A program made the translations under genes and the position numbers. 11,508 nt of DNA from the NCBI GenBank assembly GCA_025357175.1, contig JANXPS010000062.1:1-11508 (forward strand), read 5' to 3'. Position 1 is the first letter of the stretch, and every line of letters starts with the position of its first letter. Below are positions 6,042 through 11,508 of the stretch, in pieces. Origin of the DNA: Deltaproteobacteria bacterium. Lineage in GTDB: Bacteria; Desulfobacterota; Deferrimicrobia; Deferrimicrobiales; Deferrimicrobiaceae. The notes under the pieces are model-generated. The model ran no database searches and had not been told where the DNA came from. It was given only the letters and a program-made list of their open reading frames with translations.

Positions 6042-8687
6042 TCAGTTGGCGACCGCCGGGAACAGGGCCGAGAGGACGCGGCCGAAGGCCGACATGTCGT
6101 AAGGCTTGGCCATCATCGCCTTGAATCCGTATTTCGTGTATTCCGCCATGGCGGAATCGTTCGAGTAGCCGCTCGAGACCACGAGGCATGCCCCGGGATC
6201 GAACTCGAGAATCCGTCGAGCGGCCTCCTTTCCGCCCATCCCGCCGGGGATCGTCAAATCCAGGATGGCGGCGTCGAACGGCTTTCCCGCGTCTTGAGCG
6301 GATTTGTAGCACGAGATCGCCTCGTCTCCGTTCGCGCAGGATTCCACGCGGCAGCCGATTTCCTGCAGCATGCCTGCGACGAGATCCCGGATCATCGGTT
6401 CGTCGTCCATGACGAGCAGCGACAAACCCGCTTTCACCCCCGAAATGGACCCGTCGGTCCCGCCCTCGTGTTCGACCGCCCGCAGGTCGCTCGCGGGCAG
6501 GACGATCTCGAAGGTCGTGCCCGATCCCACCACCGACCGGACGCCGATCCGCCCGCCGTGCTTCCCGACGATCGACCAGGCCGAGGCGAGCCCCAACCCG
6601 GTTCCGGAAAGCTTGGTCGTGAAGTACGGGTCGAAAATCCGCTTCTGGTCTTCGGGTGAGATGCCGCACCCCTGATCCGTGATTCGGAAGCGGACGTATT
6701 TTCCGGGAGGCATGGAAATCGGATCGGCACCCCCGGCGACTTCCCAATTTTCCGCCCTGATCCCGATCGTCCCGCCGTCGGGCATCGCCTGGGCCGCGTT
6801 CAGGACGATATTGTTGAACACCTGGCCGACCTGCCCCTCGTCCACTTCGATCGCCCGCAGGTCGTCGGGCATGTCGAAAACGCATTTCACGCCGGAGCCG
6901 CTCAATACCAGCGACGCGGATTCCCGCACCAGCCGTTTCGCCTCGACAACCTTCTTGATCGGCTCTCCTCCCTTCGCGAAGGTCAGCAGCTGGAGGGCGA
7001 GACCCGCCGCCCTTTCCGCCGCCTTTTCGGCATCGCACAGGATTTTCCAGGAACGGTGGGACGGGTCGATGAAACTCCGGGCGAACGAGACGTTCCCAAG
7101 GATTCCGGCCAGGATATTGTTGAAGTCGTGGGCGATGCCGCCCGCGAGAACCCCGAGCGATTCGAGCTTCTGGGCGTGAAGCAGCTGCCGCTCCAGCTTC
7201 AGCCGTTCCGTCTCCCCGTGCTTCAGTTCCGTGATGTCGGTGATGTGGCAGACCAGGCTGACGAGACGACCCTCGGCGTCGTCGTGCCGCCGCACGGAGA
7301 TGTAGCCCCAGAAATCGGTGCCGTCTTTCCGCAGAAAGTGACGCTCGGTGCTGACCCGGTCGATCTCCCGCCCCATCATCTGCCGCATGCGTTCGGAACC
7401 GAGATGCCGCTGGTCGGGATGGACCAGATCCGGATACCAGGTTCCGATGAGCGCTTCCTGCGGGCAGGAAAACAGCTCGGCCATCCGCTGGTTGACGACC
7501 GTGACCCGACCCGCCGGATCGACCAGGAGGATTCCGGCCTGGGAGCTTTCGAACAGCACCCGGAGCTGATCCCCTCCGCGGGCCATCTCTTCGTGCGCCG
7601 TGTACAGTTCCCGGTTCAGCCGGCGGAAAGTGAAAAGCAACCCGCCCAGGACGGCGATGATGGCGCCGGCAATTAGGACGACCGCGATCGTCAGGCGGTG
7701 GTCTTTCGGTTCCCGTGGGGCGTAGATGACAGGGAGGGGATCGAACCCGGCGGGAAGCATCCCGAGTTCGACGAACGTGTCGGATACGTGGCGCCAGCGC
7801 GCCGGGTTCTGATAGCCCAGCTCGACCAGCGTCGGCTGGATCAGAGTCTCCATCTGGACGGCCTCGAACAGAAGCCACTCGCGGCTCCTGACGCGGGAAT
7901 ATTTCGAAAGGATCAGGTCGGCCGTTTCGGCCTTATGGGCCAGTGCGTAGCGCCAGCCGCGCAGCGTGGCTTCCCGGAACGCCGCCACGAATTCAGGACG
8001 CTTGTCCACCAGCTTCCGCGTCGTGAAAAAATTGTCTCCGTAGAAATCGATCCCGTATGTCTGGGGCGAGAAGGTCAGGTACGGCTCACCGACCTGTTCG
8101 AGGACGAACGGCTCGTTGAAGGAGTAGGCGAGCATCACGTCGGCCTTGCCGCCGATCAGGTCGCCCGGGTCCCCCTTGTGGGGAACCTTCACGATCCCGC
8201 TCTCGTCGATCCCGTTTTTCCTGAGGATCGCCAGCATGTCGCCATGCTGGTTCGAGTACATGAACCGCCGGCCGGCCATATCCGCGATCGAGCGGATGCC
8301 GGTATCCCGGGGGGTGAGGAATATGGCGGGGGAATGCTGGAATATCTGGCCCAGCACGACGAAATCCTCGCCGCGCGCCCGGTTCAGAAGCAACGCCGAG
8401 GTGCCGACACCGAAATCCGCCCGGCCGGAAAGCACGTCTTTTTCGACTTCGACGTTCGGGCCGCCCTCGACGATCGAGACGTCCAGCCCCACATCCCGGT
8501 AGAACCCTTTTTCCAGCGCCGCGTAATACCCTGCGAACTGGAAATGGTGCAGCCACTTGAGCTCGATCGTGGCCTTGTCCAATGTGCGGGGGGGGACGGC
8601 ACCGGCCGGGTTCGGAAGAAGAACCCACAGAAGTCCGATGGCCAAGGACGCCAATATGCGCTGGCGGGGTTTCGATCTCACCGGCAT
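6042..8687 (-). CDS. Hybrid sensor histidine kinase with periplasmic Thi5/NMT1-like domain
   Basis: Residue numbers count from the ATG at 8696 (884 residues). I prefer the ATG at 8687 (881 residues), because AGAGG directly abuts the first ATG but lies 9 nt from the second. A signal peptide or anchor spans about 13-33. Residues about 42-260 are a Thi5/NMT1-like substrate-binding domain (LKWLHHFQFAGYYAALEKGFY, then GRADFGVGTS). A membrane segment is at about 336-357, and a PAS domain at about 376-495. The kinase core has H523 in GGIAHDFNN, N633 in the N box, D674 in DQGCGIS, and GTGLGL at 698-703. The C-terminal receiver has D764-D765, phosphoacceptor D813 and K864. All catalytic residues are present. 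Thi5-type domains in thiamine biosynthesis and uptake bind pyrimidine compounds; the ligand here is unknown. There is no HAMP domain, and no DNA-binding partner in the window. Confidence 0.93.
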   Translation of the reverse strand: MPVRSKPRQRILASLAIGLLWVLLPNPAGAVPPRTLDKATIELKWLHHFQFAGYYAALEKGFYRDVGLDVSIVEGGPNVEVEKDVLSGRADFGVGTSALLLNRARGEDFVVLGQIFQHSPAIFLTPRDTGIRSIADMAGRRFMYSNQHGDMLAILRKNGIDESGIVKVPHKGDPGDLIGGKADVMLAYSFNEPFVLEQVGEPYLTFSPQTYGIDFYGDNFFTTRKLVDKRPEFVAAFREATLRGWRYALAHKAETADLILSKYSRVRSREWLLFEAVQMETLIQPTLVELGYQNPARWRHVSDTFVELGMLPAGFDPLPVIYAPREPKDHRLTIAVVLIAGAIIAVLGGLLFTFRRLNRELYTAHEEMARGGDQLRVLFESSQAGILLVDPAGRVTVVNQRMAELFSCPQEALIGTWYPDLVHPDQRHLGSERMRQMMGREIDRVSTERHFLRKDGTDFWGYISVRRHDDAEGRLVSLVCHITDITELKHGETERLKLERQLLHAQKLESLGVLAGGIAHDFNNILAGILGNVSFARSFIDPSHRSWKILCDAEKAAERAAGLALQLLTFAKGGEPIKKVVEAKRLVRESASLVLSGSGVKCVFDMPDDLRAIEVDEGQVGQVFNNIVLNAAQAMPDGGTIGIRAENWEVAGGADPISMPPGKYVRFRITDQGCGISPEDQKRIFDPYFTTKLSGTGLGLASAWSIVGKHGGRIGVRSVVGSGTTFEIVLPASDLRAVEHEGGTDGSISGVKAGLSLLVMDDEPMIRDLVAGMLQEIGCRVESCANGDEAISCYKSAQDAGKPFDAAILDLTIPGGMGGKEAARRILEFDPGACLVVSSGYSNDSAMAEYTKYGFKAMMAKPYDMSAFGRVLSALFPAVAN

Positions 8688-8731
8688 GTCTGTCATCCTC
8701 TGGAGGGTAAGTTCGCCCCGATGATCGCCCT

Positions 8732-9214
8732 TCAGCGGAGCGACAGCGAGACGTTTCCTTTTTCGTCGACCGCGGCGACCCTAACGGCGACCCTGAGCCC
8801 CCGACGCAATTTGTCCTTCATTCCCGCGCCCAGGGCGTAATCGGCAAGTTTCAGGAATCCGTTGATCCCCCCGCCGAGCTCGACGAACGCACCCATCCTG
8901 ACCACCTTGTGCACCACGCCTTCGATCCGCTTTCCTTCCGCGTGCGCCGTCCGGATCACGTTCATCTGCTCGTCGAGGACGGCCTCTTTCCGCGAGACCA
9001 CCAGCGACTCCCCGCGCAGGTAGAGCAGCTTGAATCCGACGCCGGGCGCATGCTGCATCTTTCCCATGAGCTGCGGCGACAGCACCTTCGGATACATTTC
9101 CGAGGCGGGGCAGAAGCAGGTCGCGCCATCGATGACGATCACGTACCCGCCCTTGTTGAAGCTTTTCAGTATCCCGGGATAGATGTTTCCGACGACGGGT
9201 TGATCCGGGGCCAT
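8732..9214 (-). CDS. Small RNA-binding protein with two S1 repeats
   Basis: The 160-residue cytoplasmic protein has two S1 (OB-fold) repeats. The first, about 6-75, is divergent (GGYVIVIDGATCFCPASEM) and ends in LVVSRKEAVLDE. The second, about 94-160, is canonical (IEGVVHKVVRMGAFVELGG-INGFLKLADYA, ending VSLSLR). The order GGxxVxxxGxxxFxPxSxM, VVSRKxxLxE, EGxVxxxxxxGAFVxLGG is that of neighbouring repeats inside ribosomal protein S1, so this looks like a two-repeat mini-S1. It should bind single-stranded RNA (family knowledge); the target is unknown. The ATG at 9214 has GGAAGGAA somewhat far upstream. The stop is about 44 nt before the histidine kinase start, so it may head a three-gene operon with the kinase and the dehydrogenase. 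Confidence 0.87.
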   Translation of the reverse strand: MAPDQPVVGNIYPGILKSFNKGGYVIVIDGATCFCPASEMYPKVLSPQLMGKMQHAPGVGFKLLYLRGESLVVSRKEAVLDEQMNVIRTAHAEGKRIEGVVHKVVRMGAFVELGGGINGFLKLADYALGAGMKDKLRRGLRVAVRVAAVDEKGNVSLSLR

Positions 9215-9258
9215 GGGTTTATCGATTCCTTCCGGTCAGGCATCTCGAGGATCAGGTC

Positions 9259-9288
9259 ATTTTACCCCCGGTATATACTGACTGTCAG
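9259..9288 (-). promoter_or_regulatory. Sigma-70 type promoter for the S1-kinase-dehydrogenase row
   Basis: On the minus strand CTGACA (9288-9283) and TAAAAT (9264-9259) are separated by 18 bp, and each matches the consensus at five of six positions. Transcription would start near 9252 and give a leader of about 38 nt before the ATG at 9214. A palindrome, CTGAC-T-GTCAG at 9278-9288, covers the -35 box and could be an operator. Confidence 0.55.
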
Positions 9289-9294
9289 GACAAA

Positions 9295-9299
9295 AGGAG
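9295..9299 (+). promoter_or_regulatory. Ribosome binding site that decides a TTG start
   Basis: AGGAG, within AAAAGGAGA, ends 6 nt before TTG 9306. No ATG or GTG lies in a comparable position. The translated protein begins with the conserved N-terminal part of the VIT family, so the rare TTG start is well supported. Confidence 0.75.
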
Positions 9300-9305
9300 A
9301 CTTCG

Positions 9306-10004
9306 TTGGTTTCTCACTTTCACAAGGAAGCGCACAAGGGAGAGCGGACAGGCTGGCTTCGCGCCTCCGTGCTCGGCGCGAACGACGGGATCATCTCGAT
9401 CGCCAGCCTCGTCGTCGGCGTCGCGGCCGCAGGCGCTCCGCGGGGCAGCATCCTGCTGACCGGCGTGGCGGGACTTGCCGCCGGCGCCATGTCCATGGCG
9501 GCAGGCGAGTATGTGTCGGTTCAAACGCAGGCCGACACCGAAGAGGCCGACCTCGAAACGGAAAAACGCGAGCTGGAAAGCTACCCGGCGCGAGAGCTGG
9601 CGGAGCTGACGGCAGTCTACCTGAAGCGGGGACTCGATCATGCCCTGGCGCACCAGGTTGCGGAAACGCTGACCGCGATCGACCCCCTGGCGGCCCACGC
9701 CCGCGACGAACTCGGCATCACGGAAACGTTCCGTGCGCGGCCGATCCAGGCGGCCTTCGCCTCCGCGATTTCTTTTGCGGCAGGCGGGATCATCCCGGTC
9801 GCGGCGGCGTTGCTGGCACCCTCCGCCCGAGTTGGCGAAATCTCCTCGGCGACGGCGCTCGCCACACTGGTCGTTCTCGGGGGAGCTGCGGCGTACGGGG
9901 GCGGGGCGCCCATCGGCCGGGGCGCCATTCGAGTCGCTTTCTGGGGGGCGCTGGCGATGGGCGTCACGGCGGGCATCGGAAGGTTGTTCGGCGCCGCGTT
10001 GTAG
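9306..10004 (+). CDS. VIT1/CCC1 family Fe(II)/Mn(II) transporter
   Basis: This 232-residue inner-membrane protein belongs to the vacuolar iron transporter family, which exports or sequesters Fe(II) and Mn(II). The first helix region has the hallmark GANDGIIS (D27). The second has AGAMSMAAGEYVS with M62, M64 and E68, positions that line the metal path in characterised members. Between helices 2 and 3 lies the charged cytoplasmic domain (about 72-145), rich in Glu (EEADLETEKRELE), which binds metal in the plant protein. Three more hydrophobic segments follow (about 147-172, 180-200 and 208-230), giving the usual five. The start is TTG 9306. It is divergent from the S1 gene and ends 31 nt before the convergent TPR gene. 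A -10-like TATACT sits at 9274-9279 without a good -35. No ferritin-like domain is fused, unlike MbfA. Confidence 0.93.
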   Translation: MVSHFHKEAHKGERTGWLRASVLGANDGIISIASLVVGVAAAGAPRGSILLTGVAGLAAGAMSMAAGEYVSVQTQADTEEADLETEKRELESYPARELAELTAVYLKRGLDHALAHQVAETLTAIDPLAAHARDELGITETFRARPIQAAFASAISFAAGGIIPVAAALLAPSARVGEISSATALATLVVLGGAAAYGGGAPIGRGAIRVAFWGALAMGVTAGIGRLFGAAL

Positions 10005-10035
10005 AAGCGTTGACCTTGCGCCCGCCGTTATCGGT

Positions 10036-10740
10036 TCAGGCGCTGCCGCGAGGGGGCTCGGTTTCCAGCCGTTGCGTGCATGACCAGGTGACGATTTCCG
10101 GCGATGCCTGCCCGACCTCGGGAACGCGTTCGAGCATCGCCCGGAGGCGGGCAAGCGCCCTTCCGTCTCCGGGACAGCACACCGAGGCACGGATGAAACT
10201 GTCCGCCGCCTCGATGAATCTCTCCTGCCCTTCGAGCGCCAATCCCAGGTTCCTGTGGGCGTTGTGCCACCTCGGTGCGAGGGTGATCGCCACCCGGCAA
10301 TAATCCTCGGCCTCGATGTGCCGGTTGATCCTGATCAGGCTGTAACCCAGATTGTTGAACAGGAAATACCAGGTCTCGTTTTTCCGGATCGAGAGGTCGA
10401 ACGCCGTCCGGTAGGTATCCGTCGCGGTCCGGTAGTCGCCCAGCTTTTCATGGATGCAGCCCTTGGCGAGGATGCAGGCCGCGAGGTGGTTCTCGTCGCC
10501 CTCGGGCAAACCGGCCTGGACCGCCTCGACGTACCGGTATGCGGGCGCCAGCAGCCCCCGGAGTTCGCACGCTTTCCCGCACCGCCACCGGAACGCATTG
10601 CGCGCCTCGGAATCGAACAGGTGCGATGCCGTCGCTTCGAGCACCCGGTCCACTTCCAGCACCGGTATGCTCTCCCCGTCCAGAATCACGACGCCGTCGA
10701 ACTCGAGGACCGGATCCGCAAGCGACTGGATATCGTCCAT
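10036..10740 (-). CDS. Tetratricopeptide repeat protein
   Basis: The protein has 234 residues from the ATG at 10740, which has GGGAG 10 nt upstream. The open frame to 10815 adds 25 mostly basic residues with no better ribosome binding site. The N-terminal 60 residues are not a repeat; they contain VILDGESIPVLEVDRVLEATASHLF, of no family I know. TPR-like units follow at about 86-119 (CIHEKLGDYRTATDTYRTAFDL), 124-157 (NNLGYSLIRINRHIEAEDYCRVAITLAP) and 159-191 (HRNLGLALEGQERFIEAADSFIRAS). No signal peptide or membrane segment is seen, so it is probably a cytoplasmic protein-binding scaffold. It lies 108 bp downstream of the qorB-like gene on the same strand. TATCAT with TTGTGC at a 19-bp spacing is a weak promoter candidate in that gap. 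Confidence 0.88.
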   Translation of the reverse strand: MDDIQSLADPVLEFDGVVILDGESIPVLEVDRVLEATASHLFDSEARNAFRWRCGKACELRGLLAPAYRYVEAVQAGLPEGDENHLAACILAKGCIHEKLGDYRTATDTYRTAFDLSIRKNETWYFLFNNLGYSLIRINRHIEAEDYCRVAITLAPRWHNAHRNLGLALEGQERFIEAADSFIRASVCCPGDGRALARLRAMLERVPEVGQASPEIVTWSCTQRLETEPPRGSA

Positions 10741-10848
10741 GCGCCGTCGTCTCCCTTCATTTCCACGAGTCGTGATGTTCCTGCTAATGATACCCTTTTC
10801 CGCCCGATCCTGCACAAGCCGAAGACCGCGCGGAAACGATTCGAGGCC

Positions 10849-11508
10849 TTACCCTTTAAGCGCGTCGGCAACGGCGGCCTCAAGGGATGTCGTCGGACGC
10901 CCGATCAGGCGGCTGAGCGTGCGACTATCGTCAAAAAGTGCACCCCTGGAAGCACCGACATCCGATTCGGCGAGCATGGCCGCAATCGGTTTCGGAAGGC
11001 CTGCCCCGATCAGCGCCTCGCAAAAATCGGCCTCGGGCAGATCTTTATAGGTGACCTGCCTGCCGCTCTGGCGCGTCAGTTCGTCCGCGAAGCCGGCCAG
11101 CGTGTAATATCCGTCCCCGGCCAATTCAAGGATTTTCCCGGCCTGGCTCTCGCCGGCCGTGAGGACGGCAGCCGCGGCATCGGCGTAGTCGCGACGTGTC
11201 GCCGTGGAGAAACGGCCATCCTTTGCGCTGCCAAGGAAAGCGCCGTACTGCAGGGCAGGAGGAATGCTGGCGGTGTGGTTATCGGTATACCAACCGTTTC
11301 GAAGCAGCACGAACGGGATGCCCGATGCCCGAACGGCCTCCTCGGTCGCGAGATGCTCCACCGCGAGCCCCAGCACCGACCGGTCGGCATGAAGCAGGCT
11401 GGTGTAGGCCAGCAGCCCGACCCCGGCCTTTTTCGCCGCGGAGATCACGGCCTTGTGCTGCCCTGTGCGTTTTCCGACCTCGCTTGACGAAATCAGCAGG
11501 ATTTTATC
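10849..11508 (-). CDS. qorB: NAD(P)H:quinone oxidoreductase, QorB type (5' partial)
   Basis: The frame is open to the right edge, so about the first 65-70 residues, with the Rossmann GxxGxxG, are outside the window. The visible 219 residues follow E. coli QorB (YtfG, 286 residues) closely from memory: LLISSSEVGKRTGQH, AYTSLLHAD, LLRNGWYTDN, ATRRDYADAAA, LAGDGYYTLAG, LTRQSGRQVTYKDL, ESDVGAS, GALFDDSRTLSRLIGRPTTSL. QorB is an NmrA-like atypical short-chain dehydrogenase that reduces quinones with NADPH. The ATG-less GTG at 11448 is internal, because the homology continues upstream of it. The stop is TAA at 10851-10849. No frameshift is visible. It is the best-conserved enzyme in the window by recall. 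Confidence 0.92.
   Translation of the reverse strand, partial: DKILLISSSEVGKRTGQHKAVISAAKKAGVGLLAYTSLLHADRSVLGLAVEHLATEEAVRASGIPFVLLRNGWYTDNHTASIPPALQYGAFLGSAKDGRFSTATRRDYADAAAAVLTAGESQAGKILELAGDGYYTLAGFADELTRQSGRQVTYKDLPEADFCEALIGAGLPKPIAAMLAESDVGASRGALFDDSRTLSRLIGRPTTSLEAAVADALKG

Noticed and set aside
5191..6102. 303-codon plus-strand frame opposite the alcohol dehydrogenase
   Set aside because: Antisense to an enzyme with all zinc and NADP motifs; rich in Arg, Asp and Val with no family match.
6034..7878. 614-codon minus-strand frame overlapping the histidine kinase
   Set aside because: Same strand but another frame from a kinase with every catalytic motif intact. The product is Arg/Gly/Pro-rich, a GC-rich shadow.
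7698..8840. 380-codon plus-strand frame opposite the sensor domain and the S1 gene
   Set aside because: It spans the boundary of two well-supported minus-strand genes and has no domain.
8909..10303. 464-codon plus-strand frame spanning S1, VIT and TPR genes
   Set aside because: It runs through the divergent promoter region and across three recognisable genes in a different frame.
10764..10774. CACGA-G-TCGTG palindrome upstream of the TPR gene as an operator
   Set aside because: Five-base arms around one base are expected by chance at this length, and it matches no regulator site I know.

Overview
The window is GC-rich throughout (judged by eye, clearly above 60%), densely coding and chromosomal in character. 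It holds eleven protein genes on both strands. I see no rRNA, tRNA, CRISPR array, insertion sequence or phage gene. A PEP-CTERM protein behind a sigma-54-type promoter, an HD-GYP response regulator, a large hybrid histidine kinase and a VIT-family metal transporter together suggest a Gram-negative, environmental, Geobacter/Desulfuromonas-like bacterium (Desulfobacterota in the broad sense). That placement is an inference from gene content, not a phylogenetic result.

Left part (1-2505). A response regulator with a C-terminal HD-GYP c-di-GMP phosphodiesterase domain enters from the left edge. It faces a minus-strand PEP-CTERM secreted protein, and a strong hairpin lies between the two stops. 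Upstream of the PEP-CTERM gene is the only sizeable non-coding stretch (2168-2505). It holds a well-spaced -24/-12 element, a small stem-loop at the predicted transcript start, and a perfect 12-bp inverted repeat followed by seven T on the plus strand.

Centre (2506-4849). A plus-strand cluster encodes an O6-alkylguanine-DNA alkyltransferase and a YaiI/YqxD (DUF188) protein overlapping by 4 bp, then a conserved membrane-anchored protein of unknown function with a CxxC motif. Facing it is a minus-strand protein with a C-terminal alpha-helical domain resembling DUF5610.

Minus-strand row (4963-9214). Transcribed right to left, these are a small protein with two S1 RNA-binding repeats, a hybrid histidine kinase with a periplasmic Thi5/NMT1-like ligand-binding domain, and a zinc alcohol dehydrogenase of the YahK/cinnamyl-alcohol-dehydrogenase type. 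The gaps are about 44 and 26 bp, so they may form one operon. A good sigma-70 promoter lies ahead of the S1 gene. The kinase has no DNA-binding regulator beside it, so its output is unknown.

Right part (9306-11508). A divergent VIT/CCC1-family Fe/Mn transporter starts at TTG behind a strong ribosome binding site. It converges with a minus-strand TPR protein. At the right edge is most of a minus-strand QorB-type NAD(P)H:quinone oxidoreductase whose N-terminus lies outside the window.

Nothing in the window is clearly a new defence or mobile system. The points most worth following are the PEP-CTERM promoter region and the Thi5-like sensor kinase next to an alcohol dehydrogenase.
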